Source: Moritella sp. PE36 (lineage in GTDB: Bacteria; Pseudomonadota; Gammaproteobacteria; Enterobacterales; Moritellaceae). From it: a DNA stretch of 64,000 bases. How positions within the stretch are numbered: the first letter of the stretch is position 1; the number at the start of each line of letters is the position of its first letter. The translations under genes and the position numbers were made by a program. Of this stretch, positions 36,224 through 45,847 are shown piece after piece. The DNA lies in contig NZ_ABCQ01000008.1 in NCBI RefSeq assembly GCF_000170855.1, positions 62,001 through 126,000 of the forward strand, written 5' to 3'. Under the pieces are notes generated by a model, which was not told where the DNA came from, did not search any database, and saw only the letters and a program-made list of their open reading frames with translations.

Positions 36224-36502
36224 GCTCCCCAAGGCGATGACAATCCAGATATTGATGACTACATGGGTAATTTCGAATTGACCGCGGCTTATGCACTCGA
36301 TGAGCAACGTTTTACGATGATATTACGTAATAATCTGGATAAGCCTAATTATGGCGCAATGGAATTAACTTGGAGCTATCCGATAAAAGACAATTTACGA
36401 CTATACACCCAGTATTTTTATGGCTATGGAGAAAGCATGATTGATTATAATACGCAAACTCAGCGTATTGGGATCGGTTTCGCCCTTAATGATATCTTTT
36501 AG
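35588..36502 (+). CDS. pldA: Outer-membrane phospholipase A1 (OMPLA)
   Basis: 304 residues. Signal peptide to about residue 30 (FTANAS), then a 12-strand barrel. Active-site motif GFVHQSNGSYSERSRSWNR gives H166, S168 and N180, with the +2 and +14 spacing of H142/S144/N156 in E. coli OMPLA. C-terminal GIGFALNDIF ends in phenylalanine as outer-membrane barrels do. It hydrolyses phospholipids that reach the outer leaflet when the membrane is disturbed. It is the intact member of a duplication with 32686-33330. Confidence 0.93.
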   Translation: MATQMTKTIMAVSLHWFISLIFAISFTANASDSLVEKRIHDERTTSDQPFVLTPHNVNYILATYNDSPNIEPFREEAELRGYEPSLDNFEIKFQVSVKFPIMYNVFGDNGHLFMAYTNQSYWQINNTDASSPFRETNHEPEVFMMFNNDWKIAGLTNSLLGVGFVHQSNGSYSERSRSWNRIYGIAVLDKGSFALRGKIWWRIPEDEKEFEDAPQGDDNPDIDDYMGNFELTAAYALDEQRFTMILRNNLDKPNYGAMELTWSYPIKDNLRLYTQYFYGYGESMIDYNTQTQRIGIGFALNDIF

Positions 36503-36533
36503 ACAAAATTTATCCAAAACGGCAAAAGTGGGA

Positions 36534-36590
36534 AATTAATCATCTGGATAATTTATACAAACAGGTTCAGAATTATCCAGGTGATTAATT
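36534..36590. promoter_or_regulatory. Long inverted repeat upstream of the TetR gene
   Basis: Twenty-base arms 36534-36553 and 36571-36590 (core CTGGATAATT / AATTATCCAG, 19 of 20 paired) around a 17-base spacer. It ends 15 bases before the TetR start, so it is a candidate operator; it could also act as a terminator hairpin for pldA, but no U-tract follows. Confidence 0.6.
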
Positions 36591-36605
36591 AATGATGGCG
36601 TAGGC

Positions 36606-37286
36606 ATGGATAATAACGATAGCAAAGACGTGACCGAAGTTCGTCACATAGGCAGACCAACAAAATCTTCCGATACCAATATTCGCCAGCACTTAATGAC
36701 GGTGGCATTTGACCTATTCGCCAAAAATGAATACAACCAAATTAGTACTCGAAAAATTGCCGCAGCCGCCAATACTACGCCAGCGATGATCCGCTATTAC
36801 TTTCAAAATAAAGAAGGTTTATTTCATGCGGCAATGGAACAATACCGCCAGCCAATGGTAGACGTATTGAGAAAAAATGCGGCTAATCCATCATTAGAAA
36901 AACTACACGACATATTTATTCTGTTTTATACCGCAGTACAAGAAAACCAAAGCTTACACCATATCATCAAGCGCAACATGATCAGTGATGACAACCCACA
37001 GATTAAAGCGCACATCATTAAAGAAGGGCCACAACGATCCTTCAAATATATCAAAACCATGCTCACTAAACTACAAGCCAAAGGCGATATAAAACCTGAA
37101 CTTGATCCGGAATTATTAACCATTCAAATCTTAAGCTTATGCATTTACCCTTGTGCATTTAAACCTTTGATCCAACAATTAATTACAACCGATATTGATA
37201 TGCAGTTCTACCGTCGTTTGGCACAACAGAATTATAGCTTATTAATCAATTCTATTAGCACGGAGCAATACCATGAAGAAATCTAA
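36606..37286 (+). CDS. TetR-family regulator of the RND efflux operon
   Basis: 226 residues: helix-turn-helix about 25-70 (AFDLFAKNEYNQISTRKIAA, ANTTPAMIRYYFQNKEGLFH), then an all-helical ligand domain. The gene overlaps the membrane-fusion-protein gene by 14 bases, so regulator and pump form one operon. By analogy it represses the operon until a pump substrate binds. A 20-bp-arm inverted repeat lies directly upstream. Confidence 0.9.
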   Translation: MDNNDSKDVTEVRHIGRPTKSSDTNIRQHLMTVAFDLFAKNEYNQISTRKIAAAANTTPAMIRYYFQNKEGLFHAAMEQYRQPMVDVLRKNAANPSLEKLHDIFILFYTAVQENQSLHHIIKRNMISDDNPQIKAHIIKEGPQRSFKYIKTMLTKLQAKGDIKPELDPELLTIQILSLCIYPCAFKPLIQQLITTDIDMQFYRRLAQQNYSLLINSISTEQYHEEI

Positions 37287-38604
37287 ACTACTGTGGCTAC
37301 CAATCGGCGTCGCTACAGGATTAGGTATCATGGCCATTAATAATGCCATCATGAAGAAAGACATTGTATTAGAAGCGATAGAACCTGCGCAAAGTGTTTA
37401 TACGACTCAGATCCAAGTACAGAGCATAGCCCCGGCGGTAAAAGGTTACGGTAATGTTGTGGCGAAAAACACATGGCAAGGTATCACCGAAGTCAGCGGC
37501 AAAGTAATCTACAAAAATGATAAGTTACAACGTGGTACCTTTATTAATGCCGGGGTTGAGTTACTGCGTATCGACCCGACCTCTTACCAATTAAACCTAA
37601 TCACCGCACAAGCGAATTTAGACAATATAAGCTTTGAAGTGGAAAAGCTCGCGATTGAAGAGCAGCGTCTAACGCGTTCATATCAAGTCGAAAGCAAAAC
37701 CCTGGCGCTGGAAGAAAAAGAATATCAACGTAATATCAAACTAAACAAGAAAGGCACGATCTCGGCGTCAAGTTTAGAGCAGCAAGAGCGTGTGGTATAC
37801 AATACCCAGCTACAGTTAAATGATTTAAAAGCACAAGTAAATCAACTGCCGGTACGACAAAAAGCCCTGCAAGCACAAATAGCCCAAGCGCAAAGTCAAG
37901 TTGACCAAGCGCTGCTCGATTTAGAAAACACCATCATTACGATGCCATTTAATGGCCGTATTATTGATGTGAACGCCGAGTTACAACAGTTTGTGTCTGC
38001 TGGCACCAGTCTGATGTTGGCACATGATGTATCGAAATTAGAAGTTGAAGCAAAAATGCCCACCAGCCAACTCAGTCGCCTCATTCACAGTTTAAAACAA
38101 GACCGCGATGTAATAGATAATCTCCACGCTGTGCCCGATATTGCTATCGCTAATTTAACGGCCCGTATTACCTTACGTAATTCATCATCAGAAAACCATT
38201 GGCAAGGTAAGGTAACGCGGATCTTAGGTGAAATTGATTCGCGCTTAGGCACCGCAGGATTGGTCGTCGAAGCTGACTTTGATTTCCTTGAATTCATTAA
38301 ACGTAATGATCCCAATGACAGCCCTATTATCTCAGGCATGTTTGTTGAAGTGACCGTAAACGGCCAGGCGCAACCGCAACTAACCGTGCCATTAGCAGCC
38401 CTGCATAATAACCGTTTATACCTGATAGATGCCGATAACCGACTGCAATTAAAAACCGTTGATGTGCTATTTATTCGCGACCAAATCGCGGCTATAAAAG
38501 CAGATGGTCTGCAAGCCGGTCAGCAAGTGGTGTTATCCGATATTATCCCGGTGGCGAATGGCTTAAAACTGGCGCCAACCGTGTGGACAGAGGATAGTGA
38601 ATAA
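37273..38604 (+). CDS. RND efflux membrane-fusion protein (HlyD/AcrA family)
   Basis: 443 residues. N-terminal membrane anchor (LLWLPIGVATGLGIMAIN), barrel/lipoyl half motif TEVSGKVIYKNDKLQRGTFI, long alpha-hairpin about 110-215 (coiled coil), second lipoyl half ITMPFNGRIIDVNAELQQFV, then beta-barrel and membrane-proximal domains. Bridges the RND pump and an outer-membrane channel in the periplasm. The stop overlaps the pump start (TAATG). No outer-membrane factor gene follows, so a TolC encoded elsewhere is probably shared. Confidence 0.9.
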   Translation: MKKSKLLWLPIGVATGLGIMAINNAIMKKDIVLEAIEPAQSVYTTQIQVQSIAPAVKGYGNVVAKNTWQGITEVSGKVIYKNDKLQRGTFINAGVELLRIDPTSYQLNLITAQANLDNISFEVEKLAIEEQRLTRSYQVESKTLALEEKEYQRNIKLNKKGTISASSLEQQERVVYNTQLQLNDLKAQVNQLPVRQKALQAQIAQAQSQVDQALLDLENTIITMPFNGRIIDVNAELQQFVSAGTSLMLAHDVSKLEVEAKMPTSQLSRLIHSLKQDRDVIDNLHAVPDIAIANLTARITLRNSSSENHWQGKVTRILGEIDSRLGTAGLVVEADFDFLEFIKRNDPNDSPIISGMFVEVTVNGQAQPQLTVPLAALHNNRLYLIDADNRLQLKTVDVLFIRDQIAAIKADGLQAGQQVVLSDIIPVANGLKLAPTVWTEDSE

Positions 38605-41600
38605 TGATCCAGTTCTTTACTAAACACCCAACGGCTGCCAACTTAATTATGGCGATGTTTTTAGCACTCGGTGCGATCACCATTCCAGATATGAAACGGG
38701 AAACCTTTCCTGATTTTTCAGTGACCATAGTGCAAATTACCGTGCCCTATCCCGGCGCGAGTCCTGAAGATGTCGAACAAGCCATTTGTTTACCAATAGA
38801 AGATGCGCTTGATGGCATCAACAACCTTAAAAAACTGACCTGCAGTGCCAGTGAAGGGGTCGCGGTCACCACCGCAGAAATGAGCCATGATGGTAACGGC
38901 ACTACGTTTATTTCGGATATAAAAACCGAAGTCGACGCCATTGACCAGTTTCCCGATGAAGTGGAAACAACCGTGGTAAAAGAGCTGATGACCTATGATG
39001 ATGTGGTCAGTCTGGTGATTTACAGTGACATGGATAAACAAGATCTCAAACTATATGCCGAAGATGTTAAGCGCCGTCTAAAACGGTTAAAAGGCATTGC
39101 CCAAGTTGAAATTAATGGTTTCTCGGATCCACAATTACGAGTCGAACTTGATTTAGTCGCCCTGCGTCAACTCAACGTATCAGTGCAAGATGTGGCAAAT
39201 CAAATTGCCAAACAAAATGTGAAGATGCCCAGTGGTAACTTAAATACCCCCAGCAGCACCATATTATTGCGTTTCGATGCCCAGCGTTATACCCCACGCG
39301 ATCTCGGTGAGATCATTGTGTTAAGTCACCAAGATGGCAGTAAAGTACAGTTAAAAGACATCGCTACGATCACCCAACGCTTTGAATTAGATGAATCAAA
39401 AATAACGGTGAATGGTAAAGAAGGCACCATGCTCGATATTAAAAAATCGAAAGCCGATGACTCACTGGATGTACTGGAAGAAGTGCAACAATTTATTGTC
39501 AACGAAAAGCTGCAAACACCGGATAGTATTGAATTCTCGCTCACCAAAGACATGGCCTCAGTGGCGAAAGATCGTTTGGATCTATTGCTCTCTAATGGTT
39601 GGCAAGGTTTCATCTTAGTATTCCTGGTGATGTGGTTATTCTTCCCTTGGCGTTATGCTATCTGGGTGGCAATGGGCTTACCGGTGTCCTTCCTTGCCAG
39701 TATGTATGTACTGTCATTGGTTGGTATTAGTTTAAATCTGATGTCGATGGTGGCGCTGTTAGTGGCTATCGGTTTGTTGATGGATGATGCCATTGTATTA
39801 TCCGAAAGTGTCGCTCATGAACTCAGTAAAACCGAAGATAAACTTGCCGGGATCGTCAAGGGGGTGAACCGGGTTAAAAATGGGGTGTTTTCATCATTTC
39901 TAACCACAGTCGCGATCTTCGGTTCACTGGCGTTTCTTGAAGGTGACATGGGCGCAGTACTTAAAGTGATCCCGATAACCTTAGTCATTACCTTAAGTGT
40001 ATCCTTGGTTGAAGCTTTTTTAATTTTGCCACATCACCTTTATGCATCCGTTAAAGATGTCGATGACAGCGTCGCGGAGAACAGCTTTAAAGGCCGTTTT
40101 AATAAGAAATTTGAATACTTCCAGTTTACTCTTTTACCTAAAGTGATTGGTGCTGTTGTCGACCGTCGTTACATGGTAACAGCAGGCATCATTGCCTTAT
40201 TCATCGGTACGCTATCGTTGACATCCAGTGGCATGCTGCGCTTCTCAGCGTTTCCCGAAGTAGAAGGTGATTGGGTACAGATAACCGTATTAATGCCGCC
40301 AGGCACCCCGCTTCATAAAACCGATAAGGTTGTTGCCCGTATCACCAAAGATATTAAGCTCACCAGTGCTCAATTTGGTGAACAACCCGATAATGAATCA
40401 CTGCTAAAATATATCACAGTACAAAGTGGCGTGAACCCTGACGCAGGAGAAACCGGTGAACATGTCGCGACTATCTTTGTGGATCTGCTGACATCAGAGC
40501 AGCGTGTGACACGGATGGCCGATTATTTAGCCGCGTTGCAGCAGCAGATTGGTATTATCCCGGGAGTCACCAACTTGATCGTACGTGAACCTGCGATTGG
40601 TCCAGCTGGACGTGCGATTGATATTGAATTAAGCCACCCGAAGATCCAGACATTAAAAGATGCCGGTAATGAATTAGCCCAATACCTAGCCCAATTTAAT
40701 GGCGTGAGCAATATCATTACCAACCTTCGTGATGGTAAACCTGAGCTCAGAATGTCGTTACTGCCTGGCGCGGAAACATTTGGCGTCACCGGACAAGATA
40801 TCGCGCTGCAATTACGCGCTGCATTTTTTGGTATCACTGTCGATGAGTTACAAATTGGCAGTGAAAATGTGGAGCTAGACGTAAGATTGGCTGAGCGTTA
40901 TAGCGCTGACTTAGCCTATTATGAAGATTTCCCTTTCACCCTTGCTGATGGCAGCCAAGTACCACTGGCGAGTATAGTTAAAGTAGAATGGGGCCGTGGG
41001 GTGAGTCAATTAAACCGTATTAACAACATTCGCACTATGTCGTTAAAAGGGGACATAGATAAAGAAAAAGCCAATACCGTCGAATTGATGACGAGAATGC
41101 AAAAAGAATTTGTCCCTACCCTGATACAGAAATATCCAGGTATTGAAGTGCGCTTAGGGGGGGAAGTCGAATCAACCGCAGAAACAGGTAACTCAATGCT
41201 GAAAAGTTTCTCGATTGGTCTGTTTGTGGTCTTTGCAATATTAAGCTTTCAGTTCCGCAGTTACATCGAACCACTCATTGTGATGCTCGCTATTCCACTG
41301 GCGCTGATTGGGGTATTCTGGGGTCATTACCTGTTGAATTATGATCTGACCATGCCATCAATGCTGGGCTTTACCTCGTTGGCTGGGATCGTGGTGAATA
41401 ACTCTATCTTGCTGGTGCAGTTTATCAAAGAGAATTTAGTGCAGACTAACGACATGAGGCAAGCAGCCATCCATGCAACCACTAATCGTATCCGCGCTAT
41501 TTTAATCACCACAGCAACAACCACGGCCGGGTTAATGCCGATACTACTGGAACAGAGTATTCAGGCTCAGGTCATCATCCCACTTGTCGTCGCGCTGATT

Positions 41601-41702
41601 TTTGGTTTATTAGCCTCAACGTTATTAGTGATTTTAATCTTACCAGCCTTCTATGGCATCCTCGATGATTTCGGATTAACCGAGCGCCATAGCAAAGAGT
41701 AA
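38604..41702 (+). CDS. RND-family efflux pump, inner-membrane transporter
   Basis: 1032 residues, AcrB/MdtF-type architecture: TM1 MIQFFTKHPTAANLIMAMF, large periplasmic loops after TM1 and TM7, TM4 region SMVALLVAIGLLMDDAIVLS with the paired aspartates used for proton relay, and MPSMLGFTSLAGIVVNNSIL in the second half. Proton-driven export of drugs, bile-like compounds or lipids. The sequence is closest in feel to the less-studied HAE-type pumps of marine bacteria; substrate not predictable. One-base overlap with the fusion-protein gene. Confidence 0.93.
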   Translation: MIQFFTKHPTAANLIMAMFLALGAITIPDMKRETFPDFSVTIVQITVPYPGASPEDVEQAICLPIEDALDGINNLKKLTCSASEGVAVTTAEMSHDGNGTTFISDIKTEVDAIDQFPDEVETTVVKELMTYDDVVSLVIYSDMDKQDLKLYAEDVKRRLKRLKGIAQVEINGFSDPQLRVELDLVALRQLNVSVQDVANQIAKQNVKMPSGNLNTPSSTILLRFDAQRYTPRDLGEIIVLSHQDGSKVQLKDIATITQRFELDESKITVNGKEGTMLDIKKSKADDSLDVLEEVQQFIVNEKLQTPDSIEFSLTKDMASVAKDRLDLLLSNGWQGFILVFLVMWLFFPWRYAIWVAMGLPVSFLASMYVLSLVGISLNLMSMVALLVAIGLLMDDAIVLSESVAHELSKTEDKLAGIVKGVNRVKNGVFSSFLTTVAIFGSLAFLEGDMGAVLKVIPITLVITLSVSLVEAFLILPHHLYASVKDVDDSVAENSFKGRFNKKFEYFQFTLLPKVIGAVVDRRYMVTAGIIALFIGTLSLTSSGMLRFSAFPEVEGDWVQITVLMPPGTPLHKTDKVVARITKDIKLTSAQFGEQPDNESLLKYITVQSGVNPDAGETGEHVATIFVDLLTSEQRVTRMADYLAALQQQIGIIPGVTNLIVREPAIGPAGRAIDIELSHPKIQTLKDAGNELAQYLAQFNGVSNIITNLRDGKPELRMSLLPGAETFGVTGQDIALQLRAAFFGITVDELQIGSENVELDVRLAERYSADLAYYEDFPFTLADGSQVPLASIVKVEWGRGVSQLNRINNIRTMSLKGDIDKEKANTVELMTRMQKEFVPTLIQKYPGIEVRLGGEVESTAETGNSMLKSFSIGLFVVFAILSFQFRSYIEPLIVMLAIPLALIGVFWGHYLLNYDLTMPSMLGFTSLAGIVVNNSILLVQFIKENLVQTNDMRQAAIHATTNRIRAILITTATTTAGLMPILLEQSIQAQVIIPLVVALIFGLLASTLLVILILPAFYGILDDFGLTERHSKE

Positions 41703-41779
41703 ATACAAAAATGGATAGCCTTCTGTTGATCTGCCAGCACCAAGGTGTGATTGGCCGTCTGGCTATCTGATGTTACAAA

Positions 41780-42619
41780 TTAGAGCACCTTCCAGCCTTC
41801 GCTAGACTCTGTAGTCTGACGTACGCTTTCAGATTTTGCTAGCTTCTCTGGTCTCGCTAAATAGTACCCCTGAAAATAATCCGCACCCGATTCCACGCAA
41901 CGCTCAAAAACAGCTTTAGTCTCAATCCCTTCGGCAATGGTCTTCGCCTTAATGGAACGGCCGATACTCACTGCATGATGAAATTTGCTGTACTTAAATG
42001 CAGCTAACAAATCGACAATACTTTTATCAATTTTCAAGTAATCACGTTTAATACTTCTTACTCTCTCTTCTGTCGAATAAGCAATACCATAGTCATCAAT
42101 AGCCACTTCAATACCAAAATCGGCTAATTTCTGGATTCCATTTAAAACCGATTCAAGGTTGCGACCTTCAAACTCAATGATTTCATAAACCAATTGCGTC
42201 GGTGACACACCGATCTTTTTCAATCCCCTGATTAAAGTATTAACCGCAATGTCATGATTAGACAGGATCTCAAATATAACCGGGGTAACATTGATGAAGA
42301 GCTTTTTATCGTAATAACATGAACGAGAAAAGTTTAACATATGGATAGTAGAACAAATTAACGTGGCAATAGCGCTTACTTCATCATCATGGATGATAGA
42401 TTCAAAGTAATCATGGGGGTTAACCGCAGAACCATTGGCATCAAAAATACGCGCTAATGCCTCGACACCGTATATATTATGCTCACGATCAAAAATGGGT
42501 TGAAACACACTGGTAAAAGTTAAGTCTTGGTAGGTAATATAGAAGCCATATTCGGCGTCTTCTTCGATAAGCTCGATGATATTATTGTGGAGCCTGGCGT
42601 AATCATTCATAAAATCCAT
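41780..42619 (-). CDS. EAL-domain cyclic-di-GMP phosphodiesterase
   Basis: 279 residues, stand-alone EAL domain. All catalytic signatures visible: YGVEALARIF (EAL), KLFINVTP, YEIIEFEGR, VAIDDYGIAYS (DD pair), YLKIDKSIVD, TIAEGIET and YFQGYYLARP. It should hydrolyse c-di-GMP. No sensor or membrane domain is fused; the first 40 residues are helical. ATG 42619 has AAGGG eight bases upstream; the ATG at 42634 lies on top of that site and was not used. Separated from the RND gene by a GATAGCC/GGCTATC stem at 41715-41768. Confidence 0.92.
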   Translation of the reverse strand: MDFMNDYARLHNNIIELIEEDAEYGFYITYQDLTFTSVFQPIFDREHNIYGVEALARIFDANGSAVNPHDYFESIIHDDEVSAIATLICSTIHMLNFSRSCYYDKKLFINVTPVIFEILSNHDIAVNTLIRGLKKIGVSPTQLVYEIIEFEGRNLESVLNGIQKLADFGIEVAIDDYGIAYSTEERVRSIKRDYLKIDKSIVDLLAAFKYSKFHHAVSIGRSIKAKTIAEGIETKAVFERCVESGADYFQGYYLARPEKLAKSESVRQTTESSEGWKVL

Positions 42620-42843
42620 CTTACAACCCTTCATCCCTTGTTAACTATCACCTGATTTTCGCAGGTACAGTAACATGAAATCATCGCCAGCCAGGCAGCT
42701 GACTTACATACTCTTAAATTGCAGGAGAATTTTGCTTAAAATCATGATCTATACCACAAAAACCTGATTTTTAAATAAAATAGTGGACATAAAAGAACCA
42801 GAAAAAATGTATCTGGCCTAGTGCTGAACTCATACTATTATCG

Positions 42844-43185
42844 CTAAGCACAAATACCGATATTTGCAGCCACGTTTTCAAACCAGGGCTGGCTTTCGCA
42901 ATCGAGCTCTGCGTCAAATTGACGTGATAACATTGATTGTACTTTTTTAATTGCATGACTGGCAATCAACACTTTCTCTCCAGCGACATCATTGTTTTTT
43001 AAGGCCAGTTCATTCGCATAATTCAACAAATCTTCAACAGAATCCAAATTAAAAGAAGCTGTATGTAAGATATCAAGACTTGCTTGCGTGTAATTGCATG
43101 AACGAATAAAACGAATTTCTTGCTTAACACGAGAAACAAGGGCTAAACCATCTTTTACTAAAATTTCAAATTCCACTGCTAGCAC
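42844..43185 (-). CDS. Hypothetical small helical protein
   Basis: 113 codons from GTG 43185, or 110 from GTG 43176, which has GGGGTG six bases upstream. Predominantly alpha-helical and charged, no signal peptide or membrane segment, four cysteines (including a CES near the C-terminus). I do not recognise a family. Coding looks plausible because the amino-acid composition is balanced and no better frame overlaps it, but there is no ATG start. Confidence 0.45.
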   Translation of the reverse strand: MLAVEFEILVKDGLALVSRVKQEIRFIRSCNYTQASLDILHTASFNLDSVEDLLNYANELALKNNDVAGEKVLIASHAIKKVQSMLSRQFDAELDCESQPWFENVAANIGICA

Positions 43186-43340
43186 CCCAAATAATTTGGT
43201 AAAAATTATAATCGCCTAGGAAAAAAAACGATGCTGTTTATTACTATTTTTTCGTTATAACGGTTTAAGTGGTTATAAATAGTAAGATAGTTGCTTAATA
43301 AGTAACTCGCCAACAATAGTTCAAACTAAAACAAACAATT

Positions 43341-43370
43341 CTGAATAATGCTGAATAATGCTGAATAATA
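43341..43370 (+). repeat. Triple 10-base direct repeat
   Basis: CTGAATAATG occurs three times in tandem (last copy ends in A) in the 398-base gap before the phasin gene. The remainder of 43186-43583 is AT-rich and shows no gene. Confidence 0.7.
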
Positions 43371-43583
43371 AAATTAAACCCCACGTCAGGCACTCTTTTA
43401 CGCGTTATTACGGTATAACCGTAGATAAGTGAAACACAGTTAAACAGAAAAATAATTCTAATTATTCTTTATCTAATTATAAATTATTCAACAAAACTAA
43501 ATACACAATTTGTATGCATTTTCTAATTTAAAACCCTATTCTGGCTTCAACAAATCGAAACGCACCCTGAAAGGATAAAAACC

Positions 43584-43934
43584 ATGACACAATTAAACGT
43601 AGTTGATACAGCGAAGAAACTTTGGAGCAGCAAAGACGAAATTGCTAAAAACATTTGGTTAGCAGGCCTTGGTGCATACGGTAAGAGCATTGATGAAGCG
43701 AACAAAGTTTCAGACAAATCTTCAACATTATTCGAAGAACTTGTTGCTAAAGGCACTAAGATTGAAGAATCAGCTAAAGCAAAATTGTCTGATAAAAAAA
43801 TCTCTACTGACGTTTTAGAAACACGTGTAAACCAAGTGTTCACTAAAATTTCAGGTGTTGACGGCACTAAAGTTGACGCATTAAACGCAAAAGTTGATGA
43901 ATTAACCAAAGCAATTGCTGATCTTAAAAAGTAA
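43584..43934 (+). CDS. Phasin-like polyhydroxyalkanoate granule-associated protein
   Basis: 116 residues. NIWLAGLGAYGKSIDEANKV near residues 23-42 is the signature of PhaF/PhaI-type phasins, followed by an amphipathic coiled coil to the lysine-rich end. Coats PHA granules or binds them to other components. AAAGGAT precedes the ATG and a strong terminator follows, so it is a single-gene unit. No PHA synthase lies in the window. Confidence 0.85.
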   Translation: MTQLNVVDTAKKLWSSKDEIAKNIWLAGLGAYGKSIDEANKVSDKSSTLFEELVAKGTKIEESAKAKLSDKKISTDVLETRVNQVFTKISGVDGTKVDALNAKVDELTKAIADLKK

Positions 43935-43952
43935 TTGTTTAACGTTAATCGA

Positions 43953-43979
43953 AATGGTGAGCCGAGGCTCGCCATTTTT
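43953..43979 (+). terminator. Terminator of the phasin gene
   Basis: AATGG-T-GAGCC and GGCTC-G-CCATT pair with one mismatch around GA, followed by TTT. Located 18 bases after the stop. Confidence 0.88.
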
Positions 43980-44331
43980 CGTTTAGAGGCTACGGTATTA
44001 TTATAAAAACAGTTTCTATTTAAAGGCTATTTTGCCTATCTAGACATAATTGGCACAAATTAACGACATGTTCGTCACTTTTCACTCAAAAACAAAGCCA
44101 TAAAGTATAATATCGACCTGTTTAAATATTGACCATCAAGTCAATTAATTTAATTTATTTTAATATTACCCTGTTATATACCTAATTCTCTTCAAAGCCC
44201 TATAAGTAGTAGTTCCCCATAGCAATACTAGCTATTTTCCGCCTAGATATCTCGCTGTTTTGAATGTTCAGCCAACATAAAAAAATTGACAACCGCGTCA
44301 ACATCTTTAAGATGCCCCGCAAGCAATGTGA

Positions 44332-44400
44332 CGTTGTATAATTTTGGCAATATGGGCCTTAAGTCTCTACTCTGAAACCGTAAATTTCAGACCTACAATG
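44332..44400 (+). ncRNA. Purine riboswitch aptamer (guanine/hypoxanthine type)
   Basis: P1 pairs 44332-44338 with 44394-44400. Then J1/2 TATAAT, L2 CAATATGGG, J2/3 TCTCTAC, P3 CTGAAA/TTTCAG enclosing L3 CCGTAAA. These are the conserved elements of the purine aptamer (xpt: UAUAAU, AUAUGG, UUUCUAC, CCGUAAA). By my alignment the discriminating base 74 in J3/1 (ACCTAC) is C, which specifies guanine or hypoxanthine rather than adenine. It precedes a purine permease and xpt. The downstream 44410-44435 hairpin (AACTGTACC / GGTATGGTT) could be part of the expression platform. The upstream gap 43980-44331 shows only small palindromes. Confidence 0.85.
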
Positions 44401-44505
44401 AAGCAGGATAACTGTACCTTTTTTCTGGTATGGTTCCCCTACCCAAGTTTATACTTCGGAATATTGTCATTTTAAATCAACCAACTTAATAGTAATGGGT
44501 GTTTA

Positions 44506-45831
44506 ATGGACAAGTACTTCCTCCTGTCTGCGCGTGGCGCAACTCTAAAAAATGAAATCTACGCGGGTTTAGTTACCTTTTTAGCGATGAGTTATATCTT
44601 AGCAGTGAATCCGGCAATCTTAGGCAGCATCGAAGGGATAGACAAAGGTTCGGTCTTTACCGCAACAGCACTGTCTGCAGCTATCGCCACATTCATTATG
44701 GGTGCGATCTCTAAATACCCGATTATGTTGGCGCCGGGCATGTCGATGAATGGCTTCTTTAAAGCTATTTTACTCGGTGGTGGTATCTCGTTACTTTGGC
44801 ATGAAGCACTGTTTGCTATTTTCCTTTCTGGTTGTCTGTATTTAATCTTAAGCTTAACCCCTGCACGTAAGGTGATGATTGAAGCGATCCCTGAAGATCT
44901 AAAACTCGGTATCGCGGTTGGTCTGGGCTTGTTTGTATCTTTTCTGGGATTACGTAACGCCGGTATCATTGTAAGCAACCCGTTCACCTTAGTAAGCATG
45001 GGTGATGTCAGCGATCCGAAAGTATTTATCGCCCTGTTCAGCATCTTTATTGCGATTGGCTGTTTAGTCCGAGACATGAAACTTGCGACTGTTATTTCAT
45101 TCATCTCGTCTATTATTTTAAGTTTATTAAGCGATCGCTTCCTGGGTAGTAACTTAATTACCTTACCGTCAGAAGTTTTTTCGATGCCGCCAAGTTTAGC
45201 GCCCACATTTGGTGCTATCTTTGATTTGTCACAACTGACAATGCCAAAACTGACTGATTTGATTTTCTTGGTTATTATCTTCTTTATTGTCGACTTCTTC
45301 GATGGTCTAAGCACGATTGTGGGTGTCGGCCGTGATGCCGGTATTATCGGTAAAGACGGTAAAGTGCCAAACGCAAGATCGGCATTAGTGGCTGACTCCG
45401 GTGGTACCATCATAGGGACGATATTAGGTACGACGTCAATTACCGCTTATTCCGAATCGGCAGTCGCATCATCAATGGGGGCTAAAACAGGTATCAGTGC
45501 CATTACTGTTGCCGTGATGTTCTTAATATCTATGTTCTTGTTCCCTGTATTCTCAATCTTCACGTCGGCGATTGTGGCTCCGGCACTGGTTGTTATCGGT
45601 ATTTATATGATTAAAAACTTGGCTAACGTCAGGTGGGATAAGAAAGAGTCAGCCATTCCAGTATTCTTTATCATGGTATTTAGCTTGTTAACCTTCTCGC
45701 CTGCAAACGGTATGGCAATGGGCTTCATCAGCTACTGTTTCGTCATGTTAGTACAAGGTGACGGCAAAAAAGTTCATCCAATAATTTACTCACTCGCATT
45801 ACTATTTGTTGTTTATTTAGCAATTTCATAA
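44506..45831 (+). CDS. Guanine/hypoxanthine permease (AzgA/PbuG type NCS2)
   Basis: 441 residues, about 13 membrane segments. Starts with NEIYAGLVTFLAMSYILAVN and later SKYPIMLAPGMSMNGFF, FFDGLSTIVGVGRDAG, GTTSITAYSESAVASSMGAK, the distinctive AzgA/PbuG/GhxP motifs for hypoxanthine, guanine or adenine uptake. It lies under a guanine-type riboswitch and is followed 16 bases later by xpt, so uptake and phosphoribosylation of guanine/xanthine are co-controlled. Ribosome site before ATG 44506 is weak (GGGTG), consistent with translational or structural control. Confidence 0.92.
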   Translation: MDKYFLLSARGATLKNEIYAGLVTFLAMSYILAVNPAILGSIEGIDKGSVFTATALSAAIATFIMGAISKYPIMLAPGMSMNGFFKAILLGGGISLLWHEALFAIFLSGCLYLILSLTPARKVMIEAIPEDLKLGIAVGLGLFVSFLGLRNAGIIVSNPFTLVSMGDVSDPKVFIALFSIFIAIGCLVRDMKLATVISFISSIILSLLSDRFLGSNLITLPSEVFSMPPSLAPTFGAIFDLSQLTMPKLTDLIFLVIIFFIVDFFDGLSTIVGVGRDAGIIGKDGKVPNARSALVADSGGTIIGTILGTTSITAYSESAVASSMGAKTGISAITVAVMFLISMFLFPVFSIFTSAIVAPALVVIGIYMIKNLANVRWDKKESAIPVFFIMVFSLLTFSPANGMAMGFISYCFVMLVQGDGKKVHPIIYSLALLFVVYLAIS

Positions 45832-45847
45832 TTTAAGGGACTAACAC

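Noticed and set aside
36054-36296. Antisense frame in the intact pldA gene that resembles the tail of the membrane protein at 33152
   Set aside because: The resemblance is caused by both reading the reverse strand of pldA; it is evidence for the chimera, not a gene.
30900-36600. Insertion sequence responsible for the rearrangements
   Set aside because: No transposase frame, terminal inverted repeats or target-site duplications could be found at the junctions.
41715-41768. GATAGCC / GGCTATC stem between the RND pump and EAL genes as a terminator
   Set aside because: Short stem, 40-base loop and no U-tract; may be coincidental.
44592-45413. Long antisense open frame (273 codons) inside the purine permease gene
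   Set aside because: Exactly opposite a well-conserved gene, with composition of a reverse-strand shadow and no family motifs.
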